64,000 nucleotides of DNA from the NCBI RefSeq assembly GCF_002939185.1, contig NZ_POVL01000005.1, positions 62,001 to 126,000 on the forward strand, written 5' to 3'. The notes below the pieces were generated by a model that was not told the origin of the DNA, searched no databases, and saw only the letters and a list, made by a program, of their open reading frames with translations. Shown here piece by piece: positions 18,387-26,913 of this stretch. This DNA is from Enterobacter sichuanensis (lineage in GTDB: Bacteria > Pseudomonadota > Gammaproteobacteria > Enterobacterales > Enterobacteriaceae). Position 1 is the stretch's first letter, and every line of letters begins with the position of its first letter. Both the position numbers and the translations under genes were made by a program.

Positions 18387-19565
18387 ATGTTAAATGTCGC
18401 TATCGTGGGAACAGGGAATATCTCGCATAACCATATTCAGGGCTATTTGCAGTTTGGCCAGCGCTGTCGGATCGTCGCGCTGGTGGATATCTACCCGGAA
18501 AAAGCGCACGAGAAAAAAACGCGCTACGGCCTGACGGACGCCCGCGTGTATGAAAGCCACCAGCAGATGCTGGCGTCAGAGCCGGAGATCGACATCGTGG
18601 ATGTCTGCACCCCGCCCTACGTCCATGCAGAGATCAGCATTGATGCCCTCAATGCCGGTTGCCATGTGCTGTGCGAAAAACCGATGGCCGCCTCGCTGGA
18701 GGAGTGCGACGCGATGATCGCCGCACAAAAGGCCAGTGGCAAAATCCTCTCCATTATTGCCCAGAATCGCTTTACCGACGCCTTCTGGCGTCTGAAAGCG
18801 GCGCTGGATTCCGGTCTTGCCGGCAAGATCTGTCATGCCCAGGTGGATTCGTTCTGGTGGCGCGGACACTGCTACTACGACCTGTGGTGGCGCGGCACCT
18901 GGGAAAAAGAGGGGGGCGGCTGCACCCTTAACCACGCGGTTCACCACATCGACGCCATTCAGTGGATGCTGGGCTTCCCGTCCGAGGTGGTGGCGATGAT
19001 GACCAACGTGGCGCACGACAATGCCGAAGTGGAGGACCTCAGCGCCGCGATATTTAAATACCCCAGCGGCGCGCTCACCCAGCTGACCGCCTCCGTCGTG
19101 CACCACGGGGAAGATCAGAAAATCATTATCCAGGGTGAAAAGGCGCGCATCTCCGCGCCATGGCAGGCCTTTGCCAGCGTCAGTGCGGACAACGGTTTCC
19201 CGCAGGAAACCCACGACCAGCAGCGAGAAGCGCAGCTCGACGCCGTGTTTCAGGAGACGCCGAAGCTCGACTGGACGCTGCACACCGGGCAGATTAACGA
19301 TCTGCTTGACGCCATCGGGCACGGCACGGCGCCGTTAGTCGATGGTCTGCAGGGCAAACGCTCTCTGGAGCTGATTACCGCGATTTATAAATCCGCCATT
19401 ACCCGCAGCGTGGTCTCGCTGCCGATTCAGCGCGACGACCCGTTTTACCGCACAGGTGGGACGAACAGCCTCGCCCCCCGTTTTTATGAAAAATCCGCAA
19501 ACGTCGCCAACTTCAGTGAAGTCGGCGCCATCCCTCTGGGCAAAGATCTGGATCGAGGACTCTAA
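18387..19565 (+). CDS. Gfo/Idh/MocA-family oxidoreductase 2
   Basis: A 392-residue paralogue. It has the dinucleotide loop GTGNIS at 8-13, EKP with Lys98 (LCEKPMA), and the active-site run NHAVHHIDAIQW (His186, His187, Asp189) preceded by GGG. The unusual WWRGHCYYDLWWRG (about 157-170) is aromatic-rich and may line the substrate pocket. The ATG at 18387 has CGGAGAAG upstream, 16 bases after gene 1. The C-terminal tail of about 35 residues (from YRTGGTNS) extends beyond the usual fold. The substrate is unknown. Confidence 0.88.
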   Translation: MLNVAIVGTGNISHNHIQGYLQFGQRCRIVALVDIYPEKAHEKKTRYGLTDARVYESHQQMLASEPEIDIVDVCTPPYVHAEISIDALNAGCHVLCEKPMAASLEECDAMIAAQKASGKILSIIAQNRFTDAFWRLKAALDSGLAGKICHAQVDSFWWRGHCYYDLWWRGTWEKEGGGCTLNHAVHHIDAIQWMLGFPSEVVAMMTNVAHDNAEVEDLSAAIFKYPSGALTQLTASVVHHGEDQKIIIQGEKARISAPWQAFASVSADNGFPQETHDQQREAQLDAVFQETPKLDWTLHTGQINDLLDAIGHGTAPLVDGLQGKRSLELITAIYKSAITRSVVSLPIQRDDPFYRTGGTNSLAPRFYEKSANVANFSEVGAIPLGKDLDRGL

Positions 19566-19567
19566 CC

Positions 19568-20635
19568 ATGAACAAAAATGACGGAATGAACTACGCGCCG
19601 GTCGGTAAACCACAGCCGGTGGTGAAGGAAGGCGAATTTGTCTTTGCCGCCGCCGCGCTCGACCACGGCCATATCTACGGCATGAGTAACGGGCTGATTG
19701 AAGCCGGGGCCACGCTGAAGTGGGTGTACGATCCTGACCCGGCAAAAGTGGATAAATTCATCCAGCAGTATCCGCAGGCACGCGTCGCCGCGTCGCTGGA
19801 GCAGATCCTCGCCGACGATGAGGTACGCCTGGTGGCAGGCGCCGCCATTCCCTCCGAGCGCTGCGCGCTGGGGCTGAAAACGATGGCCGCCGGCAAGGAC
19901 TACTTCACGGATAAAGCGCCACTCACCACCCTTGAGCAACTGGAAGACGCCAAAGCCATGGTGGAAAAAACGGGCCGCAAATACGCGGTGTATTACAGCG
20001 AACGCCTGCATGTGGAGAGCGCGGTCTTTGCCGGACAGCTGGTGCAACAAGGGGCCATTGGCCGCGTCGTACAAACGCTGGGGACAGGCCCGCACCGGGA
20101 AGGCACCGGGCGCCCGGACTGGTTCTACGATCGTCGTTATTTCGGCGGGATTCTGTGCGATATCGGCAGCCATCAGATTGAACAGTTCCTTTTTTACACC
20201 GGCAACCGCGACGCCTCCGTGGTGGCAAGCCAGGTCCGCAACGTCAAACACCCACAGTATCCCGCCTTCGAAGATTTTGGTGATGCCATGTTGAAAGGGG
20301 AAAACGGCGCCAGCGGCTATTTCCGCTGCGACTGGTTTACCCCTGACGGGCTTTCTACGTGGGGCGATGGCCGCCTGACGCTGCTCGGCACCGACGGGTA
20401 TATCGAGATCCGCAAATATGTCGATCTCACCCGCGGCGAGCAGGACGTGGTGTACCTCGTCAATAAAGAGGGAGAGTTCCGCTATCCGGTCGCCGGCCAG
20501 GTCGGCTTCCCGTTCTTTGGCGAACTGATCCTCGACTGTTTGCATCGTACTGAAAACGCCATGACCCAGGCCCACGCCTTCAAGGCAGCGGAGCTTTGCG
20601 TGAAGGCACAGATGCTGGCCAACGCGACGGAATAA
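19568..20635 (+). CDS. Gfo/Idh/MocA-family oxidoreductase 3 (divergent)
   Basis: A 355-residue member and the most divergent of the four. The usual GxGxxG is replaced by LDHGHIYGMSNG (31-42), and EKP is changed to DKAP (115-118), although the lysine is kept. The C-terminal half has GGILCDIGSHQIEQ, with Asp198 and His202. An N-terminal extension of about 22 residues precedes the first strand. It starts two bases after gene 2 stops, so the two are translationally coupled. The altered nucleotide loop suggests different cofactor use or a tightly bound cofactor. The substrate is unknown. Confidence 0.86.
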   Translation: MNKNDGMNYAPVGKPQPVVKEGEFVFAAAALDHGHIYGMSNGLIEAGATLKWVYDPDPAKVDKFIQQYPQARVAASLEQILADDEVRLVAGAAIPSERCALGLKTMAAGKDYFTDKAPLTTLEQLEDAKAMVEKTGRKYAVYYSERLHVESAVFAGQLVQQGAIGRVVQTLGTGPHREGTGRPDWFYDRRYFGGILCDIGSHQIEQFLFYTGNRDASVVASQVRNVKHPQYPAFEDFGDAMLKGENGASGYFRCDWFTPDGLSTWGDGRLTLLGTDGYIEIRKYVDLTRGEQDVVYLVNKEGEFRYPVAGQVGFPFFGELILDCLHRTENAMTQAHAFKAAELCVKAQMLANATE

Positions 20636-20647
20636 CGGGGGGCGACG

Positions 20648-21670
20648 ATGACGATCCTGAACACGGCGGTGATCGGTGCCGGGGCGATCCACGGTTGCCA
20701 TATCAATGCATTGCGCCAGATCCCCGGCGTCGCGCTGCGCGCGCTGGTCGATACCGAAAGCGTGAAAGGGCTGAAGCTGGCAATGGGCTATCAGTGCCGC
20801 TTTTATCAGGATTACCGGGAAATGCTGCTGGATGACGCCATCGACGTGGTGCATATCTGCACGCCGCATGTCGAGCATAAGCCCATGATCCTGGCGGCGC
20901 TCGCCGCCGGGAAGCATGTGTTCTGCGAAAAACCGGTGGGCATGAACCGCAGTGAACTGGTGGATATCACCCGCGCCGCTGAACAGGCATCGGGTCTGCT
21001 CGGCGTGTGTTATCAGAACCGCTACAATCCCACCAGCCTGCGCATTCGCCAGGCGCTGGACGATAGCGAACTGGGGAAAATGCTCAGCATCAAAGCGGTG
21101 CTGACATGGTCACGCTCGGGGACGTATTACACCGAAAGTCCCTGGCGCGGGCGGCTGGCAACGGAAGGTGGCAGCCTGCTGATCAACCAGGCCATTCATA
21201 CCCTCGACCTGATGCAGTGGTTCGCCGGCGGGGTAACGCGTGTGAAAGGCGTGGTGGATAGCGGTGAGCTGGCGGCGGTAACCGAAGGCGAAGACAGCGC
21301 GATGGCCACCCTGCACTTTGCCAACGGCGCGCGCGGCCTGTTTTACGCCAGCAACTGCAATACCACCGATTCCCCGCTCCTGATGGAGATCCACTGTGAG
21401 CGGGGCTCGCTGCTGCTGAACGACAACACGCTCTGGCGCGTGACGTCGGGGGAGCGTGTTACCCTCGCGAGCGACGACTCCCCGGATGGCTCGGTCAAAA
21501 GTTACTGGGGGCTCGGGCATCAGCAGGCGATCCGCCGTTTTTATCATGCGATTACCCACCCGGGCTATGCGGACTACACCGACATCCGTGAAGCCGGAAA
21601 ATCACTCACTCTTGTGGAGGCTATTTACCGCTCATCTCAATTAAGGCAATGGATAGATATCAATAACTAG
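20648..21670 (+). CDS. Gfo/Idh/MocA-family oxidoreductase 4
   Basis: A 340-residue paralogue with the loop GAGAIHG at 10-16, EKP with Lys95 (FCEKPVG), and NQAIHTLDLMQW with His184 and Asp187 as the probable catalytic pair. It starts 12 bases after gene 3 with GGGGGGCGACG upstream. It is the last oxidoreductase before the symporter gene. A weak hairpin (ACCCA/TGGGT, 21706-21719) follows in the 77-base gap and may reduce read-through. The substrate is unknown. Confidence 0.88.
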   Translation: MTILNTAVIGAGAIHGCHINALRQIPGVALRALVDTESVKGLKLAMGYQCRFYQDYREMLLDDAIDVVHICTPHVEHKPMILAALAAGKHVFCEKPVGMNRSELVDITRAAEQASGLLGVCYQNRYNPTSLRIRQALDDSELGKMLSIKAVLTWSRSGTYYTESPWRGRLATEGGSLLINQAIHTLDLMQWFAGGVTRVKGVVDSGELAAVTEGEDSAMATLHFANGARGLFYASNCNTTDSPLLMEIHCERGSLLLNDNTLWRVTSGERVTLASDDSPDGSVKSYWGLGHQQAIRRFYHAITHPGYADYTDIREAGKSLTLVEAIYRSSQLRQWIDINN

Positions 21671-21747
21671 AACGTAATTTGTATTCCAGCAGTAAATAAA
21701 AAACGACCCAAATATGGGTTTATAGTTACCCTACACTGGATATTATT

Positions 21748-23295
21748 ATGGTCAAACCAACTGAACGTAGAGTGGGTTATGGCGTGGCGCTCGGCTACGG
21801 CATAACCGATCTGTTTGGCGGCGGCGCTTTCGCCATTATCGGCACCTGGCTGTTATTTTTTTACACCACCTATTGCGGCCTCTCGGTGATTGAAGCGGGG
21901 TCTATATTCGCAATTGCCCGCGTTATCGATGCGTTATTAAGTCCGATTATGGGGTATATCACCGATAATTTCGGCGACACCTGGCTCGGGCGTAAATTTG
22001 GTCGTCGTCGCTTCTTTTTATTACTCAGTTCACCGTTAATGTTTTTATATGCTCTGCTGTGGTTAACGGACATGGGTTACTGGTATTACCTGGGCACATA
22101 TCTTTCGATTGAGCTGCTGTCGGCGATGGTGCTGGTGCCCTGGGAAACCCTGGCGGCAGAGATGACAAACCGGTATGAGGAGCGTAGCCGCCTCTCCGGC
22201 GTACGCATGATCTGCTCCCAGCTGGGTGGTTTTCTTGCGGTTTCCGTTCCCGGCGTGATTATGCAGTTCACAGGGAAAGATAATCCGTTTACCTATACCC
22301 TCACCGGGCTGATCTTCTCCTGTGTATTCTGCATCGCGGTATTTATTACCTGGTACATCACCTGGGAAGCGAAGGATGTGCAACAGGAATCCACGTTTAA
22401 AGTGGAGAATCATCGCAGCAGCGGGATACTCAATCACCTGAAATATCTGGTACTGGATCTCTTTTCCTCTTTCCGAATCCGCGCGTTTCGCCTGCACATT
22501 ATTATTTATATCTTTTCCTTTACGGCGATGGACGTATTCGGGTCGGTCTTTACCTATTATGTCGTTTATTGCCTGAGCCAGGATGCGGCGGCGGTGTCAG
22601 GCTGGCTGAGCATTGCGGCATTCGCCTCGGTACCCGGCACGTATGGATTTATGTTGCTGCTGAACAGGCTGAATATCACCCCTTCCGCCGCGTTGCGCCT
22701 CTCCTACAGCTGCATTTTCCTGGTGCTGGCTTTCCTGTTTGCGATCTACCTGACCAAAACCCAGGTGCCGACGCTGCTGTTCTCGGCGGTCTTTATCCTG
22801 CTCGGAGCCGCCCGCTCAGGCCTCTATTACATACCGTGGAACATCTACAGCTTCATTCCGGATATCGACGAGATAGTGACGCAGCAGCGCCGTGAAGGCA
22901 TTTTTGCCGGCGTCATGGTTCTGACCCGCAAGAGCACCGTGGCGATGGCCATCATGATTATTGGCCTGGTGCTGCAGGAGGCCGGTTTTGTGAAAGGCAG
23001 CGGCGTGCAGCCTGAAAGCGCGCTGGGGGCGATAATGGGTCTGATGATTTTCGCGACGTCAGCCCTGCTGGCGGTCAGCTTCTTCACTACCTACATGTTT
23101 AAGCTCACCCGCGAGACGCATAAGCTGCTCCTCAAAGAGATTGCGCGCCGTAAGCTCGGCGGAGATTACCGCGACTGCGACGCCAGGACGCGCGTGGTGA
23201 TCAAACAGCCCACCGGCTATGAGTATGATCAGGTCTGGGGCGGTGATGCGACACGTCGGGCGGTGGGCAATGTCCGCCTGTCTACCGTGAAATAA
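21748..23295 (+). CDS. GPH-family sugar:cation symporter
   Basis: An inner-membrane transporter of 515 residues with about 12 hydrophobic segments and the MelB/GPH pattern. It has the N-terminal GYGVALGYGITDLFGG, then ARVIDALLSPIMGYITDN near residue 60, and a cytoplasmic basic loop WLGRKFGRRRFF (about residue 80). The charged C-terminal tail (from about 450) is longer than usual. It is the last gene of the cluster, followed by a strong terminator, and it probably imports the substrate or glycoside handled by the four oxidoreductases. The specific substrate cannot be read from sequence. Confidence 0.9.
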   Translation: MVKPTERRVGYGVALGYGITDLFGGGAFAIIGTWLLFFYTTYCGLSVIEAGSIFAIARVIDALLSPIMGYITDNFGDTWLGRKFGRRRFFLLLSSPLMFLYALLWLTDMGYWYYLGTYLSIELLSAMVLVPWETLAAEMTNRYEERSRLSGVRMICSQLGGFLAVSVPGVIMQFTGKDNPFTYTLTGLIFSCVFCIAVFITWYITWEAKDVQQESTFKVENHRSSGILNHLKYLVLDLFSSFRIRAFRLHIIIYIFSFTAMDVFGSVFTYYVVYCLSQDAAAVSGWLSIAAFASVPGTYGFMLLLNRLNITPSAALRLSYSCIFLVLAFLFAIYLTKTQVPTLLFSAVFILLGAARSGLYYIPWNIYSFIPDIDEIVTQQRREGIFAGVMVLTRKSTVAMAIMIIGLVLQEAGFVKGSGVQPESALGAIMGLMIFATSALLAVSFFTTYMFKLTRETHKLLLKEIARRKLGGDYRDCDARTRVVIKQPTGYEYDQVWGGDATRRAVGNVRLSTVK

Positions 23296-23303
23296 CGCGA
23301 TGT

Positions 23304-23335
23304 ACCGGACAGCGCCCGCTGTCCGGTCTGTTTTA
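23304..23335 (+). terminator. terminator of the sugar cluster
   Basis: A ten-base stem ACCGGACAGC/GCTGTCCGGT with loop GCCC, followed by CTGTTTTAT, begins eight bases after the symporter stop. Confidence 0.88.
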
Positions 23336-23340
23336 TGCCA

Positions 23341-23378
23341 AAAATGTGACCTCTGGCAGATTTACATCTCTTTACGCT
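23341..23378 (+). repeat. 38-bp direct repeat, left copy
   Basis: Identical over 38 bases to 26876-26913. The stretch begins AAAATGTGACCTCTGG and ends TCTTTACGCT. After it, this copy reads CTACCC whereas the right copy reads ATACTACCC, so the match continues across a three-base gap that removes the TATACT element. The right copy sits in front of ytfL and looks like the original; this copy marks the left edge of the insert. Confidence 0.9.
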
Positions 23379-23647
23379 CTACCCAAAAGAGATTTTCAAT
23401 CGTTCAGATTTTAGGCGATACCGAGTTAATGAAAAGTTCGGCACTGAGATCTGAGTACACGGCATTTTGTCGACGAGGCTGAACCTGATTAGGCGAACGA
23501 GATTTTAAATCAGGCGGAAAAAACTGACTGTACTTATACCTCAGTAAACGATCCCTTTAGATTTTCTGTCAAAAATCGGGATGCCAGGGATTTGATTATT
23601 TTGTGTTCTTAAGGCCAGTACCTAAGCGGATTTTCGTATTCACATAC

Positions 23648-23670
23648 AAGAAAAGCCGCTTTCGCGGCTG
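23648..23670 (-). terminator. terminator of the effector-immunity operon
   Basis: On the minus strand AGCCGC-GAAA-GCGGCT is followed by TTTTCTT. The stem is short but stable with a GAAA loop. It lies about 95 bases beyond the last gene of the insert. Confidence 0.75.
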
Positions 23671-23762
23671 TTCTCAGAAAACTAAAAAGCGTATGTTTTT
23701 ACATGATAAATCAGCCAGTTATCAGTTATACTACAAAGGGCTAGGCTCTATCTGACAGTACA

Positions 23763-24155
23763 TTAATCTGGTTTTAGTTTAAGCACAATCAACAGACAGA
23801 TGAAACTTAACAATCCGATAACCAATGCAATATACTTGATATAAAACCAAGATATTTCACTGGTTTTTAGATTTTTAAAGAATAAAATTTCTTCTTCTGT
23901 CAGTGTCTTTTTTGTCGCTGGAAATTTAGGAAATATAAGAGCACTCATAAGATAAGATTCTTTATATCCCCAGAAGAAAACGCCACCACCTTTACCAACA
24001 GTCATGGAGAATGGTGTATATCCAAATTGCTGTTTAAACTTAGCTGCAATAAGATCGAATTTGAGTTCTGTAAACTTCCCATAGATAAGATAAAATATCA
24101 GTGAAGCTACAAATATTGCAGCCAAACATATTATGATCAGATCCAATGAATTCAT
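23763..24155 (-). CDS. two-helix membrane protein, probable immunity protein
   Basis: A 130-residue protein not recognised by name. It has hydrophobic helices at about 5-24 and 105-125 with a hydrophilic middle of about 80 residues. It begins 18 bases after the stop of the PAAR effector gene and is AT-rich like it. An inner-membrane protein placed directly after a putative membrane-acting effector is the usual position of a cognate immunity protein; that role is inferred from position and topology only. Confidence 0.65.
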   Translation of the reverse strand: MNSLDLIIICLAAIFVASLIFYLIYGKFTELKFDLIAAKFKQQFGYTPFSMTVGKGGGVFFWGYKESYLMSALIFPKFPATKKTLTEEEILFFKNLKTSEISWFYIKYIALVIGLLSFICLLIVLKLKPD

Positions 24156-24173
24156 TTTGAACCTTCTATAACA

Positions 24174-25556
24174 TTATAAAGGGTGTTTCCTACCTTTTCT
24201 CCCCCCCCAGCCGCCAGCTTCCCCACCAACATAACCTAAAGTCCCTCCAGCGATAACAGCACAAACTAACCCACCTGTACCAGCAGTACCAACGCCAATG
24301 GCTATACAAAGTGGAACAGCCATACCGCCTGCAAGAATACCGCCACCAGTGCTACCGGCAAAACTCCCTATTTCAGTATATTTCTTTTTAGTACATTCGT
24401 CTTCACGACCAACAGAACAAGCCTCATTTATTTCATTGATTGAATGCAGGGCACTAAAGCCGATCCCTACATAGCCAACATATCGCATAGCTGCTACATA
24501 TTTTGCTGCTCGTTCTATATGCGTAGCATAACCTTCAATATCACTTATTCCTGTCTCATTCCATTTATGAGTAATTGAACTTGTTGACAAGCCAAGAGCA
24601 TTTTTTATTTTGGTGTACTCGCCAAATTTCATAGCCTTGTTTAGGAAGCCTACTTTTAATTCTCTTTCAAGTTCTTTAAACAATTGTGCACGTCTTACAT
24701 AGAACTGTTCACCAATCAAAGCCCCTCTTGTCATGTATGTATTCTTATATGTCTCCTGAATTTCTTTCAGGATCTTTTCTATATTCTCGAAGTACTTTCC
24801 GACAGGATCGGCAGCAAGGCCTATGCCTTTATCAGCTATATTACTAAAGTTAGCAATTGTGCCATAGTGATTGTGTAAGAAGTTAGCTTCTTGATGTGTA
24901 AGCGGTTCTAATGCTGTATCAATACGCTGTTTAGCAGACTGCATATGTGCTATCTGTTCATCATCCTGCTTTTCAGGATCAACAAGAAGCATAATAGAAC
25001 CTGCTTTATATTCCTTACCTTCCCCATTTAGTGAACGGTAAAGCTCCTTTGTTCCTGCTGGTGAACTACCTTCGAATAAGTATCGCTCATAAGCACCAGT
25101 TTCAGCACCGTAAGGAAGTACACAGAAGCCAGCATCTACTGGTTCACGTTTAGTTTCTTCCTTATGTGGTTTTTTAGCTGTCTGGGCGTGCTGTACGGGT
25201 TCTTCCGCTTTTGTTGGTACAGGAGCAGCTAAAGGGGCGGCAGTAACTACAGGGACAGCCTTAACAGCTTTCTTCTCCTCGACCCAATAGGAAGCATTTG
25301 GGAATGACGAAATGAAACTTGCGTTACAGGGGCATGTACTGCGGCTATGCAAAGTACCTGCTGCGGCAACTCCATGAATCGAGTAAGTGGGGATACCACC
25401 TGCGATATGGTATGCCTTGCCATCTTTACCACAAGAGACAGAATCGCCATTTCTCGCGGTCGCAATCCCTTCAAAGCTGTGATTTGGGGAACCTGAAAGA
25501 ATACTACCGCCGCACGTTGTTTTGTCGCCAATCCTCAGAAAATGACCAGTAGCCAT
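24174..25556 (-). CDS. PAAR-domain effector with glycine-rich C-terminus
   Basis: A 460-residue protein. The N-terminal PAAR domain (about 1-85; GDKTTCGG, GIPTYSIHG, cysteines 15, 42, 75, 77) normally caps the VgrG spike of a type VI secretion system. A Pro/Ala/Lys/Glu-rich linker (about 94-140) and a largely helical middle (about 200-350) follow. The C-terminus (398-450) is hydrophobic and very rich in glycine (GSTGGGILAGG, GTAGTGGLV, GGTLGYVGGEAGG), like glycine-zipper, membrane-permeabilising toxins. ATG 25556 (MATGHFL) is chosen: AAGGA is seven bases upstream and this is the usual PAAR N-terminus. A pore-forming antibacterial effector is inferred. No T6SS structural gene is in the window. 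Confidence 0.8.
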   Translation of the reverse strand: MATGHFLRIGDKTTCGGSILSGSPNHSFEGIATARNGDSVSCGKDGKAYHIAGGIPTYSIHGVAAAGTLHSRSTCPCNASFISSFPNASYWVEEKKAVKAVPVVTAAPLAAPVPTKAEEPVQHAQTAKKPHKEETKREPVDAGFCVLPYGAETGAYERYLFEGSSPAGTKELYRSLNGEGKEYKAGSIMLLVDPEKQDDEQIAHMQSAKQRIDTALEPLTHQEANFLHNHYGTIANFSNIADKGIGLAADPVGKYFENIEKILKEIQETYKNTYMTRGALIGEQFYVRRAQLFKELERELKVGFLNKAMKFGEYTKIKNALGLSTSSITHKWNETGISDIEGYATHIERAAKYVAAMRYVGYVGIGFSALHSINEINEACSVGREDECTKKKYTEIGSFAGSTGGGILAGGMAVPLCIAIGVGTAGTGGLVCAVIAGGTLGYVGGEAGGWGGRKGRKHPL

Positions 25557-25566
25557 AGAATCATCC

Positions 25567-26277
25567 TTAATGAAGTTTGTTAGCAGGTTTAGAACCATTC
25601 ACTGCCAGAGAAGATACGATCCACATTTGCTTTTCGATGGAATAGGTGGATACACAGTATTGCGTTGCCGGGCTGATCATCGGTGTTGCGGTGACAAGTG
25701 CCGTTGATACAGCATTCTGGGCATGTTCTTTTATGAAGTTGAGAGGTTGAGAGTTCAGGATCTCCATTGATTCACAGTAGCTGGTAAACTCTTCATGCCA
25801 GTAACCATTCATCCCCTCGAACAGAGATTCATCGAATTTCAGGATTACCTTGTTTGTGATGGGATCTAAGCCGTCACCGATTGGGAATGATTCAGGGAAT
25901 TGCAGAGTTCGGTATAGATCAGATTGCAGTATAAGGTTTCTGAAATCGTCGATTGAGAACCCAAACACAAGCATCATGTCGTAATGTGATTTATGGGCTT
26001 TCGTGTTAATCATCATTTCTGTAATGTTCAGATCAGAGAATGGGTAAACCTTCCATTCCGACAGGGTTTCTGCCTGATTCAGTACTTCAGCAGCAATTGC
26101 CGCATCAAGAATCGAAGTGTAAAGAGCCATCCCCTGAAAATTGCCACCGCCAACCCACTGAGTCTCTAACCACTGAATCCCGTCATCATTTACCGTCATC
26201 CGGGCAACTGAGAAAAGTAAAGTTGGGCTGATGTAATCGTTTGTACCAGGTGCATAAAAATGAATCTTTTTGGTCAT
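25567..26277 (-). CDS. unknown protein upstream of PAAR effector
   Basis: A 236-residue protein with no family that I recognise: no signal peptide, no obvious membrane helix, and many aromatic and acidic residues, so probably cytoplasmic. It is first in the three-gene AT-rich operon, with AGGACG before ATG 26277, and ends 10 bases before the PAAR effector start. Genes in this position often encode adaptors or chaperones that load PAAR effectors (DUF1795, DUF2169 and DUF4123 are the known types). I cannot match it to any of them by eye, so the adaptor role is only a positional guess. Confidence 0.7.
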   Translation of the reverse strand: MTKKIHFYAPGTNDYISPTLLFSVARMTVNDDGIQWLETQWVGGGNFQGMALYTSILDAAIAAEVLNQAETLSEWKVYPFSDLNITEMMINTKAHKSHYDMMLVFGFSIDDFRNLILQSDLYRTLQFPESFPIGDGLDPITNKVILKFDESLFEGMNGYWHEEFTSYCESMEILNSQPLNFIKEHAQNAVSTALVTATPMISPATQYCVSTYSIEKQMWIVSSLAVNGSKPANKLH

Positions 26278-26821
26278 AACGTCCTGTTCTCGTGTTGTTT
26301 TTTTAGACTCTAATTCTCACATGAACATTACGGTTTTGTACAGAGATTGAACTATTAACCTCATGCTTTTGCCACAAATACATAAAACAGAATGTATTTA
26401 CATATCATCTAATTGCCATTAAAAACGATTGCTTTCGCTACCTTGTGCCAGTACAAACAGTTATTGAGATTGATCGAGCAACCTATACGCTGGCTGGCAC
26501 ATGCAACCCTGATTTCACGCGGTTGATCTTAGTGATCGACATTAACGATCTATTGCTTACCCATCCCTGGCCTTTAGGAACATTTTTCGTATTCGCCATT
26601 AGCTGGAAGAGACTTATAAAGACCTAATTGAGCTTTATGGCGCGATACTGAGCAACAGTTTTGTCATGAGTCCGTAGACTGCTCCGAGAAGTTTCCCAGT
26701 TAATCGACGTTGCCACATAAAAAAGCATTCAGAGTAAGCGGTTCTGTCTAAGAAACGAACATTTCGCTGTATAAAGATTGGATAAAGATCCGGTAAAGAT
26801 TGCATGAAAACTCTTTTTAAA

Positions 26822-26836
26822 TGAGAATAGTTATCA
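26822..26836. promoter_or_regulatory. Fur-box-like 7-1-7 site
   Basis: TGAGAATAGTTATCA matches TGATAATnATTATCA at 12 of 14 defined positions. It lies at the right edge of the insert, 40 bases before the direct repeat and about 190 bases upstream of ytfL. Which gene it might control is unclear. Confidence 0.4.
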
Positions 26837-26875
26837 TAACTTTCCAAACACAACATCAAGCGGTACTCAAGCGCC

Positions 26876-26913
26876 AAAATGTGACCTCTGGCAGATTTAC
26901 ATCTCTTTACGCT
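26876..26913 (+). repeat. 38-bp direct repeat, right copy
   Basis: Identical to 23341-23378. It lies in the promoter region of ytfL and continues into GCTATACTACCC, which supplies a TATACT -10 element missing from the left copy. Confidence 0.9.

Larger units (their letters stand above)
23296..23762. other. intergenic, left junction of the AT-rich insert
   Basis: This gap of 467 bases has no credible gene. It holds, in order, the symporter terminator, the left copy of the 38-bp direct repeat, about 270 bases of AT-rich sequence with nothing recognisable, and a minus-strand terminator at 23648-23670. Confidence 0.6.

Noticed and set aside
19562-20917. 451-codon minus-strand frame across oxidoreductases 3 and 4
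   Set aside because: Spans the junction of two real genes in antisense and lacks a ribosome site.
26445-26627. 60-codon plus-strand frame in the insert
   Set aside because: No ribosome site or similarity that I recognise; may be a decayed remnant but cannot be supported.
26635-26877. 80-codon minus-strand frame in the insert
   Set aside because: Begins at TTG inside the direct repeat region and overlaps the Fur-like site; no recognisable domain.
23296-26913. Possible transposon or IS explaining the insert
   Set aside because: No transposase, integrase or terminal inverted repeats seen; only the 38-bp direct repeat supports an insertion.
23341-26913. tRNA-type attachment site for the insert
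   Set aside because: The repeat lies in a promoter region and does not match the 3' end of any tRNA I can recognise.
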